64,000 bases of DNA, from positions 18,330,501-18,394,500 of the forward strand of contig OY821787.1 of NCBI GenBank assembly GCA_963682175.1, read 5' to 3'. This stretch comes from Triglochin maritima. Taxonomy: Eukaryota; Streptophyta; Magnoliopsida; Alismatales; Juncaginaceae. Below are positions 30,226 to 43,700 of the stretch, in pieces. The notes beneath the pieces are model-generated. The model was not told the origin of the DNA. It made no database searches and saw only the letters and a list, made by a program, of their open reading frames with translations. Numbering within the stretch: the stretch's first letter is position 1; each line of letters opens with the position of its first letter. Position numbers and translations under genes: made by a program.

Positions 30226-33200
30226 CCCTCTTATCCTCCTCTCCACTCCCTCCTTCTCTCGCTCTCTCTCTTCCTTCTTCTTTGTCCTCTCTCCTTGTTC
30301 CTCTACTTCTCCCGCTTCTCCTTTTCTCTCCTTTTCCCTTCTTTATCCTCTCTTCCTTCTCCTCCTCTCTCCTCTACTCTATTCTCCTCCCATCTCCCTC
30401 TTCCTCCTCTCTATACTCTTCTTATCCTCTTTTCTCCACTCTCATCTCTGCCTTCTCTACCATCTCTCATTCTCGCTCTCCGTCTCTCTTCTCTCTCCCT
30501 CCCCTCTCTCTTTTCTTCTCCCTCTCCTCTCTTCTCTACCTCTCCCCTCCTCGTCCCTCTTCTCCTTCTCTTCGTCTACTTCTTCTCCCCCTCTCCTTCT
30601 TCTCTCCGCCCTCCCCCTCTTGCCCCTCTCTCTTTCCCTCTCTCTCCTCATCTCGCATTCTCTCTCGTTCTCCCTCTTATCCACTTTCTCTTCTCCTTCT
30701 CACTCGTTCCCTCCCCTCTTATCCTCTCTCCTTCTCTCTTCTTCTACTCTCTCCCTCTCCTTCTCTCGCTCGCTTCTCCTTTTCCCCTCTCCTCTCTCCC
30801 TTCTCTCTCTACTCTCCCTTCTCTACCTCCTCTCTCCTTCTCTATCTCTCTACCCTTCTCTATCTCCTCTTCTCTCGTTTCCTCTCTCCTTCCCTATTCT
30901 CCTTCTCTCTTCCCTCTTTTCCTTTCTCTCTCCTCTTCCCTCTTCTCCTTCTATATCTCCCTCTTACCCTCTCCTTCTCTCGTTATCCTTACATGGAGAG
31001 AAGGAAGGAAGAGAGGAGCGAGAGGGGGAGAAGGAGAAGAAGAGAGAGGATAACGAGAAGGGAAGGAGAGGAGCGGAGGGAAGATGAGAAGGATGGGGAA
31101 CACCTTCTCTCTCTATCTCCTCCTTCCCTTCATTGCTCCTCTTCTCGTTCTCTCTCTCCCTTCTCCTCTCCCCTTCTCCCTCTTCTCCTCTCTCCTATCC
31201 TCTTCTCTTCCCTCATCTTTGTTTTATCACTCACCCCCTTTTCTCTCCTCCTCTCCCCTTCTCTTTCTCCTTATCGCTCTCCTACTCTCTCGTTTCGTCT
31301 CTCCTCCTCTATCTCTCTCTCGCTCCTTCTCTCTCCCATTCTCTATCTCTACCCTCCCTTCTCTATCTCGTTCCCTTCCCTAGTCCCTCTTCTCCACCTT
31401 TCCTTCTCTATCCCCTTCTTCATTCTCTCGCTCTCCCGTTCAATCTCTCCTCCTCTCTCCTTCTTCTTCTCCTTTTTCTTCTCTCTCCCCCCTCTTCTCC
31501 CTCTCTTCCTCTCCTCCGCTCTCTCTACTTCTCCTCTCTCTCCTCTTGTCCTCCGTCTCCTCCCGTCCCCTCCCTCTTCACCTTCTCCCTCTCTCTCCTT
31601 CTCCTCTTATCCCTCCGTCTCCTCTCATTCCCTCTCTAGTGTCCTTTTTTCTCTCACCGTCCCTTCTTTATCTTGTCATCTCCCTCTCGTTCACCTCCCT
31701 CTATCCTCTCTCCTTCTCCCTCTTCTCATCTCTCTCTCCTCATCTCTTTCCTCTCCTCTTTCCCCATCTCTATCTCCCTCTTATCCGTCTCCTTCTTATA
31801 CCTCTCCCCCACTCACTCCTTCTACTCCTCTCGCACTCTCTCCCATCTCCTCCCTCCTCTCTCTTCCCTTCTATCCCTCCTCTCTCTCCTCTTCCTTATT
31901 CTCTCCTCTCTCCCTATCCATATCCCGCTTCTCTATTCTCTGTCTCTATCCTTCTCTCTGTCTCTCCCTTCTCCTTGTCTTCTCTACCTCCCTCTCCTCT
32001 CCTTCTCTCCTCTTCTCCCTCTTCCCTCCTCTCTCCTCTCTCATTGTCATTATCGTTCCCCCGTCTAATTTTCTCTCTCCTTCTCTGTCTTTCTCTCTCT
32101 TCTCTCCCTCCCTCTCTCTTTATCTCTCTCTACTCTCTCCTTCTTCTTCTCTCCTTTCCCTCGCTTCTCCTTTTCTCCCTCTCAATCTCTCTCCTCTCCC
32201 TTCTCTCTCTCCGTCTCTTCCTTCTATCTGTATCTATCACACTACCTCTCTACCCCTCTCTCTTCTCTCCTTTACCTCTCTCCTTCTCTCCCACTCTTCC
32301 CTCTTCTCCCTCTCCTCATCTCTACCTCCCTCGTATTCCCTCTCCTTCTCCTCTCCCTTCCTTCTTATCCCTCTCTCCCTATCCTTCTTTCTTCTTCTTC
32401 CCTCTCCCCCTCTTCCTATCCTTCTCTATCCTCCTCTTTCCCTTCTCCTCCTCTCTCTCGGTCTCTCTCCTTCTATCCCACTCCTTCTCCCCTTATCTCT
32501 TCTCCCTCTCCCCTCTACTTCCCCTCTCTCCCTTCTCTCTCTTCCTCTTCTCTCCTCCTTCCCTCTCTTCTCTACCTCTCTCGTTCCCTCTCTCCCGCCT
32601 CTTCCCTCTTCTCCTTCATTCCCTATCTCCCTCTTATCCTCCTCTCCACTCCCTCCTTCTCTCGCTCTCTCTCTTCCTTCTTCTTTGTCCTCTCTCCTTG
32701 TTCCTCTACTTCTCCCGCTTCTCCTTTTCTCTCCTTTTCCCTTCTTTATCCTCTCTTCCTTCTCCTCCTCTCTCCTCTACTCTATTCTCCTCCCATCTCC
32801 CTCTTCCTCCTCTCTATACTCTTCTTATCCTCTTTTCTCCACTCTCATCTCTGCCTTCTCTACCATCTCTCATTCTCGCTCTCCGTCTCTCTTCTCTCTC
32901 CCTCCCCTCTCTCTTTTCTTCTCCCTCTCCTCTCTTCTCTACCTCTCCCCTCCTCGTCCCTCTTCTCCTTCTCTTCGTCTACTTCTTCTCCCCCTCTCCT
33001 TCTTCTCTCCGCCCTCCCCCTCTTGCCCCTCTCTCTTTCCCTCTCTCTCCTCATCTCGCATTCTCTCTCGTTCTCCCTCTTATCCACTTTCTCTTCTCCT
33101 TCTCACTCGTTCCCTCCCCTCTTATCCTCTCTCCTTCTCTCTTCTTCTACTCTCTCCCTCTCCTTCTCTCGCTCGCTTCTCCTTTTCCCCTCTCCTCTCT

Positions 33201-34773
33201 CCCTTCTCTCTCTACTCTCCCTTCTCTACCTCCTCTCTCCTTCTCTATCTCTCTACCCTTCTCTATCTCCTCTTCTCTCGTTTCCTCTCTCCTTCCCTAT
33301 TCTCCTTCTCTCTTCCCTCTTTTCCTTTCTCTCTCCTCTTCCCTCTTCTCCTTCTATATCTCCCTCTTACCCTCTCCTTCTCTCGTTATCCTTACATGGA
33401 GAGAAGGAAGGAAGAGAGGAGCGAGAGGGGGAGAAGGAGAAGAAGAGAGAGGATAACGAGAAGGGAAGGAGAGGAGCGGAGGGAAGATGAGAAGGATGGG
33501 GAACACCTTCTCTCTCTATCTCCTCCTTCCCTTCATTGCTCCTCTTCTCGTTCTCTCTCTCCCTTCTCCTCTCCCCTTCTCCCTCTTCTCCTCTCTCCTA
33601 TCCTCTTCTCTTCCCTCATCTTTGTTTTATCACTCACCCCCTTTTCTCTCCTCCTCTCCCCTTCTCTTTCTCCTTACCGCTCTCCTACTCTCTCGTTTCG
33701 TCTCTCCTCCTCTATCTCTCTCTCGCTCCTTCTCTCTCCCATTCTCTATCTCTACCCTCCCTTCTCTATCTCGTTCCCTTCCCTAGTCCCTCTTCCTCTT
33801 CTCCACCTTTCCTTCTATATCCCCTTCTTCATTCTCTCGCTCTCCCGTTCAATCTCTCCTCCTCTCTCCTTCTTCTTCTTCTTTTTCTTCTCTCTCCCCC
33901 CTCTTCTCCCTCTCTTCCTCTCCTCCGCTCTCTCTACTTCTCCTCTCTCTCCTCTTGTCCTCCGTCTCCTCCCGTCCCCTCCCTCTTCTCCTTCTCCCTC
34001 TCTCTCCTTCTCCTCTTATCCCTCCGTCTCCTCTCATTCCCTCTCTAGTGTCCTTTTTTCTCTCACCGTCCCTTCTTTATCTTGTCATATCCCTCTATCC
34101 TCTCTACTTCTCCCTCTTCTCATCTCTCTCTCCTCTTATCTTTCCTCTCCTCTTTCCCCATCTCTATCTCCCTCTTATCCGTCTCCTTCTTATACCTCTC
34201 CCCCACTCACTCCTTCTACTCCTCTCGCACTCTCTCCCATCTCCTCCCTCCTATCTCTTCCCTTCTATCCCTCCTCTCTCTCCTCTTCCTTATTCTCTCC
34301 TCTCTCCCTATCCATATCCCGCTTCTCTCTTCTCTGTCTCTATCCTTCTCTCTGTCTCTCCCTTCTCCTTGTCTTCTCTACCTCCCTCTCCTCTCCTTCT
34401 CTCCTCTTCTCCCTCTTCCCTCCTCTCTCCTCTCTCATTGTCATTATCCTTCCCCCTTCTAATTTTCTCTCTCCTTCTCTGTCTTTCTCTCTCTTCTCTC
34501 CCTCCCTCTCTCTTTATCTCTCTCTACTCTCTCCTTCTTCTTCTCTCCTTTCTCTCGCTTCTCCTTTTCTCCCTCTCAATCTCTCTCCTCTCCCTTCTCT
34601 CTCTCTCCGTCTCTTCCTTCTATCTGTATCTATCACACTACCTCTCTACCCCTCTCTCTTCTCTCCCTTACCTCTCTCCTTCTCTCCCACTCTTCCCTCT
34701 TCTGCCTCTCCTCATCTCTACCTCCCTCGTATTCCCTCTCCTTCTCCTCTCCCTTCCTTCTTATCCCTCTCTC
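30226..34773. repeat. 2.4-kb satellite array, pyrimidine strand on top (about 1.9 monomers), A to B transition
   Basis: Continues the array interrupted by LINE-2. Islands start near 30995 and 33398 (2,403 bp). Up to about 33780 the bases are subfamily A (CGCTCTCCTACTCTC; CTTTCCCTCGC). From about 33870 they become subfamily B (CTTCTTCTTCTTTTTC; ATTATCCTTCC; CTTTCTCTCGC). The switch occurs inside one monomer. A 15-bp loss near 34088 (TCGTTCACC absent) is one of the B variants. Confidence 0.93.
34758..34773. repeat. LINE-3 target-site duplication, left copy
   Basis: TTCTTATCCCTCTCTC here and at 37788-37803. Two extra bases (TC, 34774-34775) separate it from the tail. Confidence 0.8.
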
Positions 34774-34775
34774 TC

Positions 34776-34810
34776 TTTTTTTTGCAAAGCAAAAAGGGAG
34801 GCGAGCCTCC
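34776..34810 (-). other. LINE-3 3'-terminal double hairpin and A8 tail
   Basis: On the minus strand GGAGGC-TC-GCCTCC (34810-34797) forms the first stem and TTTTTGC-TTT-GCAAAA the second, followed by eight A (34783-34776). The first stem is one pair longer with a shorter loop than in the other LINEs, so its base pairing is kept although the loop differs. Confidence 0.75.
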
Positions 34811-34960
34811 ATGTGTATATATAGCACAAAGGTGCTGAAAATTACAAATTCGGATTATGCTACTCTACATAATCGGATACAAAAACATGCTAGGCCAGCA
34901 TTACAAACATGTCTATCCTACCAAACTTAAAGTAGGCTCCCCACACACGGGTAAGTCACA

Positions 34961-37785
34961 TTACACCCATCTCACTCTAATCTCCTCACACACATCATGA
35001 TCATTTTGCTTGCTTGTAGTGGCCTTCAATCTCACCATCTCCTTGATGTTGTGGACCACGAGGGAGGCCGGTCGTTGCTGCCCCTCCATCACCCGCATGT
35101 TCCTCTCTTGCCAGAGTAAGTAAATTGTGCTACCATATGCTAGTCGTGCCATGTGCTTGTCCATCGTGGTCCTTGATGCCGAAATAATCCTTTAAGCTCG
35201 TCATGGATTACATCACTTCCCACTCCATGAATCCGTAATACATCAAGAATCCAATGCCACACTTCTTTTGAAAAGCTACACTCCCAAAATAGGTGCTCCA
35301 CACTCTCCCCCGCACACTTGCAAAGTGCACACCGAGAGATCACATGTTTGTGTCGTGCCCAAAGTAAGTCCATGGTAGGTAGCCGATTTCTCATAGCTCT
35401 CCACACACATAAGGAGACTCGAGGGATAGCAAGGGAGTGCCACACCCCATGGGACCAGCCCACTCTCGGCCCCTCTCTTCGGATTGATTTCCATGCGGCC
35501 TTTAGGGAGAAGGCCTTCCTCCTACTCTCCTCCCAACAAAGTACATCCCCTCCCCCCGTAGGCTTAATTCCTCGCACCCTTTGCCAAAGGTCCTCCATGA
35601 AGCGTGACTTAGGAAATGGCAGCCGCCATCCCTCCTCTCCCAAGAAGTAGGACACCCTTGTGTCCATGGGTACCCCCATATCGTATTGGAACCTAGAGCC
35701 TTGCTCCTCGCAAATGAAAGGCCTCCCACACCATGGGTCCTCAAAGAAGCGCACATTTGTGCCATCCCTAATCTCAAAGAAGAATGTTTCCCTTGCTTTG
35801 GCTTGGAGTCGTAGTACGCCTCTCCAAGCCCATGAACAACTAGCCGGTGGCCTAGCATGCCACACACTCTTGTTGCGCAAATACTTGCTCCGGATGGCCT
35901 TAACCCAAAGTGATGATTGGTTTGCCGCAACCAACCAAAATAATCGCAGCAACCTGGCATCATTCCACTCGGTGAGACGTCGAAGGCCAAGCCCACCCTC
36001 TTGCTTTGTAGTACATATGTCCTTCCAAGATACTAGCACCATCTTTTTTTCTCCCCCCCAAATGAAGTGCGACATGATATGGTCAATCTCATACAATATG
36101 CTTCGTGGGATGTAGAAGGCCGAAGTCCAAAATACACTAAAGGAGACAAGCACACTCCTAACCAACTCCACCCTACCCGCCATAGATAGAAGACCCCTCC
36201 TCCACTCACTTAACTTCGCCCTCACCTTCTCCACAAGGCTTTGGCAATGTCGTTTACTCAAACGAGAGGATATCAATGGCAGCCCAAGGTACCTAACCGT
36301 TAGCGCCGCCGGTTTCATTTGAAGGAATTCAGCAATCCACTCTTTCTCCCTATGGTCCCCTCCTAAGAATAGGTTGCTCTTCTCCGTATTTAGCCGGAGA
36401 CCCGACATAGCTTCAAACTTGTCCATGATGCGCTTAATAGTAATCACGTTCTCCTTTGTAGCTTCGGCGAAAACCATCACGTCATCGGCAAATAAAAGGT
36501 GAGAAATCCATTCTCTTCCACACCTTAGTGGGGTGAGTCGTCCGGCAGCCACCTCCTCCTTGAAAAGGGCACTAAGAACTTCCATGCTAAGAACAAAGAG
36601 GTAGGGTGCCATCGGGTCCCCTTGCCTTAACCCATTGGTTGCCACAAACGAGGCTGAATTTTGTCCATTCACATTCACCACAAAAGAAGCTCTCAAACAA
36701 GCCGCCACCCATCTTCTCCATTTCGAGGGGAAGTTAAAGCGTGCAAGAACCGCATCCAAGAACTCCCAAGATAGCGAGTCATACGCCTTCCTAAGGTCAA
36801 GTTGTAGGCACATGCGTCCCCTCCCCACGTCAAGATGCATATTATGGCACAACTCATGTGCCAAGAGAATATTATCCCCGATATTGCGCCCCTTAACGAA
36901 CGCACTTTGCTCCTCTCCCACCAACCGTGGCAATACACTCTTCAAGCGATTGGCCATAATCTTCGACATATACCGGTAGAGCATGTTGCATAATGAGATG
37001 GGCCTATAGTCATCTACACACTTTGGAGTTGTCTTCTTTGGAATGAGTGTAATAGACGTGTAGTTGATGCGCTTGAGGATCTTCATGTCCCTCATTGCTG
37101 AAGCAACACCATTGAACACCTCCTTTTTTATCACCGACCAAGAGGCTTTAAAGAAACGTGCATTAAACCCATCCGGCCCCGGTGCCTTATCATCATTACT
37201 TCTCATCACCACCCCTTCCAACTCCTCCTCGGACACGGCATGGGTGAGAAATTCACCCTCGGACCTAGTAAGACAAGGAAAACAAACGTTAGTGTAAAAT
37301 TGTGTCGTTGGGGCTCGGTTGGAGAAGAGCAAGGCAAAACGATTCCGAAACGCCTCCCGAATTGCCCCCTCCTCCTCGATCACCTTGCCTCCCTCCTCCA
37401 CACATCTTATTGTATTTATCGCCCTCCTCACACGCAAGGTTGCATGGAAGAAGCGAGAGTTTGAGTCACCCTCATTCAGCCATCAGATTCTTGACTTTTG
37501 TCGCACAAGTGACTCCTCAAAGGACAAAGCTTTTGTGAAGTCATCTATGCATGCCCGCTCCTTGACACCCAACGTGGCTGAGTTTGGATCCACCATGAGG
37601 TCTCTCCGCACCTCCTCAAGTGCCTCCCTCGCCTGGCTTGCCCATTCCTTTGTGTTCCCGAATTTCTCATGAGCCCAACTCTTAAGCGCCACTCGCACCT
37701 CATCAAGCTTTCCCACCACTTTGAACATTGGTGTGCCCTCCACATACACTCCCCACGCTTTCCGAATCACATCAAGGAAGTCCTC
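34961..37785 (-). pseudogene. LINE-3 ORF2 fragment: reverse transcriptase, with nonsense and frameshift
   Basis: The frame opens at the 5' truncation (about 37785) in the linker after the endonuclease. It meets an in-frame TGA at 37485-37483 where LINE-1 and LINE-2 have a basic residue followed by WL. CGA to TGA by CpG decay would explain it. The same frame continues for 765 codons with KAPGPDGFN, LDLRKAYDS, GLRQGDP and FADD (36492-36481), then a zf-RVT-type cluster (CALC then HLFWEC). A second break, a frameshift near 35140-35164, moves the C-terminal residues (LLWQERNMRV) to another frame ending at 34961. It cannot make a full protein. Confidence 0.9.
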
Positions 37786-37787
37786 CT

Positions 37788-40700
37788 TTCTTATCCCTCT
37801 CTCCTTATCCTTCTTTCTTCTTCTTCTCTCTCCCCCTCTTCCTATCCTTCTCTATCCTCCTCTTTCCCTTCTCCTCCTCTCTCTCGGTCTCTCTCCTTCT
37901 ATCCCACTCCTTCTCCCCTTATCTCTTCTCCCTCTCCCTTCTACTTCCCCTCTCTCCCTTCTCTCTCTTCCTCTTCTCTCCTCCTTCCCTCTCTTCTCTA
38001 CCTCTGTCGTTCCCTCTCTCCCGCCTCTTCCCTCTTCTCCTTCATTCCCTATCTTCCTCTTATCCTCCTCTCCACTCCCTCCTTCTCTCGCTCTCTCTCT
38101 TCCTTCTTCTTTGTCCTCTCTCCTTGTTCCTCTACTTCTCTCGCTTCTCCTTTTCTCTCATTTTCCCTTCTTTATCCTCTCTTCCTTCTCCTCCTCTCTC
38201 CTCTACTCTATTCTCCTCCTCTCTCCCTCTTCCTCCTCTCTATACTCTTCTTATCCTCTTTTCTCCACTCTCATCTCTGCCTTCTCTACCATCTCTCATT
38301 CTCGCTCTCTGTCTCTCTTCTCTCTCCTTCCCCTCTCTCTTTTCTTCTCCCTCTCCTCTCTTCTCTACCTCTCCCCTCCTCGTCCCTCTTCTCCTTCTCT
38401 TCGTCTACTTCTTCTCCCCCCTCTCCTTCTTCTCTCCGCCCTCTCCCTCTTGCCCCTCTCTCTTTCCCTCTCTCTCCTCATCTCGGATTCTCTCTCGTTC
38501 TCCCTCTTATCCACTTTCTCTTCTCCTTCTCACTCGTTCCCTCTCCGCTTATCCTCTCTCCTTCTCTCTTCTTCTACTCTCTCCCTCTCCTTCTCTCGCT
38601 CGCTTCAACTTTTCCCCTCTCCTCTCTCCCATCTCTCTCTACTCTCCCTTCTCTACCTCCTCTCTCCTTCTCTACCCTTCTCTATCTCCTCTTCTCTCGT
38701 TTCCTCTCTCCTTCCCTATTCTCCTTCTCTCTTCCCTCTTTTCCTTTCTCTCTCCTCTTCCCTCTTCTCCTTCTATATCTCCCTCTTACCCTCTCCTTCT
38801 CTCGTTATCCTTACATGGAGAGAAGGAAGGAAGAGAGGAGCGAGAGGGGGAGAAGGAGAAGAAGAGAGAGGATAACGAGAAGGGAAGGAGAGGAGCGGAG
38901 GGAAGATGAGAAGGATGGGGAACACCTTCTCTCTCTATCTCCTCCTTCCCTTCATTGCTCCTCTTCTCGTTCTCTCTCTCCCTTCTCCTCTTCCCTTCTC
39001 CCTCTTCTCCTCTCTCCTATCCTCTTCTCTTCCCTCATCTTTGTTTTATCACTCACCCCCTTTTCTCTCCTCCTCTCCCCTTCTCTTTCTCCTTATCGCT
39101 CTCCTCCTCTCTCGTTTCGTCTCTCCTCCTCTATCTATCTCTCTCTCGCTCCTTCTCTCTCCCATTCTCTATCTCTACCCTCCCTTCTCTATCTCGTTCC
39201 CTTCCCTAGTCCCTCTTCTCCACCTTTCCTTCTCTATCCCCTTCTTCATTCTCTCGCTCTCCCGTTCAATCTCTCCTCCTCTCTCCTTCTTCTTCTTCTT
39301 TTTCTTCTCTCTCCCCCCTCTTCTCCCTCTCTTCCTCTCCTCCTCTCTCTCTACTTCTCCTCTGTCTCCTCTTGTCCTCCGTCTCCTCCCGTCCCCTCCC
39401 TCTTCTCCTTCTCCCTCTCTCTCCTTCTCCTCTTATCCCTCCGTCTCCTCTCATTCCCTATCTAGTGTCCTTTTTTCTCTCACCGTCCCTTCTTTATCTT
39501 GTCATCTCCCTCTATCCTCTCTCCTTCTCCCTCTTCTCATCTCTCTCTCCTCTTATCTTTCCTCTGCTCTTTCCCCATCTCTATCTCCCTCTTATCCGTC
39601 TCCTTCTTATACCTCTCCCCCACTCACTCCTTCTACTCCTCTCGCACTCTCTCCCATCTCCTCCCTCCTCTCTCTTCCCTTCTATCCCTCCTCTCTCTCC
39701 TCTTCCTTATTCTCTCCCCTCTCCCTATCCATATCCCACTTCTCTCTTCTCTGTCTCTATCCTTCTCTCTGTCTCTCCCTTCTCCTTGTCTTCTCTACCT
39801 CCCTCTCCTCTCCTTCTCTCCTCTTCTCCCTCTTCCCTCCTCTCTCCTCTCTCATTGTCATTATCCTTCCCTCTTCTAATTTTCTCTCTCCTTCTCTGTC
39901 TTTCTCTCTCTTCTCTCCCTCCCTCTCTCTTTATCTGTCTCTACTCTCTCCTTCTTCTTCTCTCCTTTCTCTCGTTTCTCCTTTTCTCCCTCTCAATCTC
40001 TCTCCTCTCCCTTCTCTTTCTCCGTCTCTTCCTTCTATCTGTATCTATCACACTACCTCTCTACCCCTCTCTCTTCTCTCCTTTACCTCTCTCCTTCTCT
40101 CCCACTCTTCCCTCTTCTCCATCTCCTCATCTCTACCTCCCTCGTATTCCCTCTCCTTCTCCTCTCCCTTCCTTCTTATCCCTCTCTCCTTATCCTTCTT
40201 TCTTCTTCTTCTCCCTCCCCCTCTTCCTATCCTTCTCTATCCTCCTCTTTCCCTTCTCCTCCTCTCTCTCAGTCTCTCTCCTTCTATCCCACTCCTTCTC
40301 CCCTTATCTCTTCTCCCTCTCCCCTCTACTTCCCCTCTCTCCCTTCTCTCTCTTCCTCTTCTCTCCTCCTACCCTCTCTTCTCTACCTCTCTCGTTCCCT
40401 CTCTCCCGCCTCTTCCCTCTTCTCCTTCATTCCCTATCTCCCTCTTATCCTCCTCTCCACTCCCTCCTTCTCTCGCTCTCTCTCTTCCTTCTTCTTTGTC
40501 CTCTCTCCTTGTTCCTCTACTTCTCTCGCTTCTCCTTTTCTCTCCTTTTCCCTTCTTTATCCTCTCTTCCTTCTCCTCCTCTCTCCTCTACTCTATTCTC
40601 CTCCTCTCTCCCTCTTCCTCCTCTCTATACTCTTCTTATCCTCTTTTCTCCACTCTCATCTCTGCCTTCTCTACCATCTCTCATTCTCGCTCTCCGTCTC

Positions 40701-43700
40701 TCTTCTCTCTCCTTCCCCTCTCTATTTTCTTCTTCCTCTCCTCTCTTCTCTACCGCTCCCCTCCTCGTCCCTCTTCTCCTTCTCTTCGTCTACTTCTTCT
40801 CCCCCCTCTCCTTCTTCTCTCCGCCCTCTCCCTCTTGCCCCTCTCTCTTTCCCTCTCTCTCCTCATCTCGCATTCTCTCTCGTTCTCCCTCTTATCCACT
40901 TTCTCTTCTCCTTCTCACTCGTTCCCTCTGCGCTTATCCTCTCTCCTTCTCTCTTCTTCTACTCTCTCCCTCTCCTTCTCTCGCTCGCTTCTCCTTTTCC
41001 CCTCTCCTCTCTCCCTTCTCTCTCTACTCTCCCTTCTCTACCTCCTCTCTCCTTCTCTATATCTCTACCCTTCTCTATCTCCTCTTCTCTCGTTTCCTCT
41101 CTCCTTCCCTATTCTCCTTCTCTCTACCCTCTTTTCCTTTCTCTATCCTCTTCCCACTTCTCCTTCTATATCTCCCTCTTACCCTCTCCTTATCTCGTTA
41201 TCCTTACATGAGAGAAGGAAGGAAGAGAGGAGCGAGAGGGGGAGAAGGAGAAGAAGAGAGAGGATAACGAGAAGGGAAGGAGAGGAGCGGAGGGAAGATG
41301 AGAAGGATGGGGAACACCTTCTCTCTCTATCTCCTCCTTCCCTTCATTGCTCCTCTTCTCGTTCTCTCTCTCCCTTTTCCTCTCCCCTTCTCCCTCTTCT
41401 CCTCTCTCATATCCTCTTCTCTTCCCTCATCTCTGTTTTATCACTCACCCCCTTTTCTCTCCTCCTCTCCCCTTCTCTTTCTCCTTATCGCTCTCCTCCT
41501 CTCTCGTTTCGTCTCTCCTCCTCTATCTCTCTCTCGCTCCTTCTCTCTCCCATTCTCTATCTCTACCCTCCCTTCTCTATCTCGTTCCCTTCCTTAGTCC
41601 CTCTTCTCCACCTTTCCTTCTCTATCCCCTTCTTCATTCTCTCGCTCTCCCGTTCAATCTCTCCTCCTCTTTCCTTCTTCTTCTTCTTTTTCTTCTCTCT
41701 CCCCCCTCTTCTCCCTCTCTTCCTCTCCTCCGCTCTCTCTACTTCTCCTCTCTCTCCTCTTGTCCTCCGTCTCCTCCCGTCCCCTCCCTCTTCTCCTTCT
41801 CACTCCCTCTCCTTCTCCTCTTATCCCTCCGTCTCCTCTCATTCCCTCTCTAGTGTCCTTTTTTCTCTCACCGTCCCTTCTTTATCTTGTCATCTCCCTC
41901 TCGTTCACCTCCCTCTATCCTCTCTCCTTCTCCCTCTTCTCATCTCTCTCTCCTCTTATCTTTCCTCTCCTCTTTCCCCATCTCTATCTCCCTCTTATCC
42001 GTCTCCTTCTTATACCTCTCCCCCACTCACTCCTTCTACTCCTCTCGTACTCTCTCCCATCTCCTCCCTCCTCTCTCTTCCCTTCTATCCCTCCTCTCTC
42101 TCCTCTTCCTTATTCTCTCCTCTCTCCCTATCCATATCCCGCTTCTCTCTTCTCTGTCTCTATCCTTCTCTCTGTCTCTCCCTTCTCCTTGTCTTCTCTA
42201 CCTCCCTCTCCTCTCCTTCTCTCCTCTTCTCCCTCTTCCCTCCTCTCTCCTCTCTCATTGTCATTATCCTTCCCCCTTCTAATTTTCTCTCTCCTTCTCT
42301 GTCTTTCTCTCTCTTCTCTCCCTCCCCTCTCTTTATCTCTCTCTACTCTCTCCTTCTTCTTCTCTCCTTTCTCTCGCTTCTCCTTTTCTCCCTCTCAATC
42401 TCTTTCCTCTCCCTTCTCTTTCTCCGTCTCTTCCTTCTATCTGTATCTATCACACTACCTCTCTACCCCTCTCTCTTCTCTCCTTTACCTCTCTCCTTCT
42501 CTCCCACTCTTCCCTCTTCTCCCTCTCCTCATCTCTACCTCCCTCGTATTCCCTCTCCTTCTACTCTCCCTTCCTTCTTATCCCTCTCTCCTTATCCTTC
42601 TTTCTTCTTCTTCTCTCTCCCCCTCTTCCTATCCTTCTCTATCCTCCTCTTTCCCTTCTCCTCCTCTCTCTCGGTCTCTCTCCTTCTATCCCACTCCTTC
42701 TCCCCTTATCTCTTCTCCCTCTCCCCTTATCTCTTCTCCCTCTCCCCTCTACTTCCCCTCTCTCCCTTCTCTCTCTTCCTCTTCTCTCCTCCTTCCCTCT
42801 CTTCTCTACCTCTCTTGTTCCCTCTCTCCCGCCTCTTCCCTCTTCTCCTTCATTCCCTATCTCCCACTTATCCTCCTCTCCACTCCCTCCTTCTCTCGCT
42901 CTCTCTCTTCCTTCTTCTTTGTCCTCTCTCATAGTTCCTCTACTTCTCTCGCTTCTCCTTTTATCTCCTTTTCCCTTCTTTATCCTCTCTTCCTTCTCCT
43001 CCTCTCTCCTCTACTCTATTCTCCTCCTCTCTCCCTCTTCCTCCTCTCTATACTCTTCTTATCCTCTTTTCTCCACTCTCATCTTTGCCTTCTCTACCAT
43101 CTCTCATTCTCGCTCTCCGTCTCTCTTCTCTCTCCTTCCCCTCTCTCTTTTCTTCTCCCTCTCCTCTCTTCTCTACCTCTCCCCTCCTCGTCCCTCTTCT
43201 CCTTCTCTTCGTCTACTTCTTCTCCCCCCTCTCCTTCTTCTCTCCGCCCTCTCCCTCTTGCCCCTCTCTCTTTCCCTCTCTCTCCTCATCTCGCATTCTC
43301 TCTCGTTCTCCCTCTTATCCACTTTCTCTTCTCCTTCTCACTCGTTCCCTCTCTGCTTATCCTCACTCCTTCTCTCTTCTTTTACTCTCTCCCTCTCCTT
43401 CTCTCGCTCGCTTCTCCTTTTCCCCTCTCCTCTCTCCCTTCTCTCTCTACTCTCCCTTCTCTACCTCCTCTCTCCTTCTCTACCCTTCTCTATCTCCTCT
43501 TCTCTCGTTTCCTCTCTCCTTCCCTATTCTCCTTCTCTCTTCCCTCTTTTCCTTTCTCTCTCCTCTTCCCTCTTCTCCTTCTATATCTCCCTCTTACCCT
43601 CTCCTTCTCTCGTTATCCTTACATGGAGAGAAGGAAGGAAGAGAGGAGCGAGAGGGGGAGAAGGAGAAGAAGAGAGAGGATAACGAGAAGGGAAGGAGAG

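Larger units (their letters stand above)
34774..37787 (-). mobile_element. LINE-3: 5'-truncated L1-type retrotransposon (3.0 kb)
   Basis: The element starts just after the endonuclease domain and keeps the RT half of ORF2, the 3' UTR (34811-34960) and the double-hairpin tail. A 16-bp duplication (34758-34773 and 37788-37803) flanks it. Removing element and one duplication brings the spacing of satellite landmarks (33487 to 38906) to 2,389 bp. It is the most divergent of the four LINEs. Its insertion point in the monomer is only about 24 bp from that of LINE-1. Confidence 0.92.
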
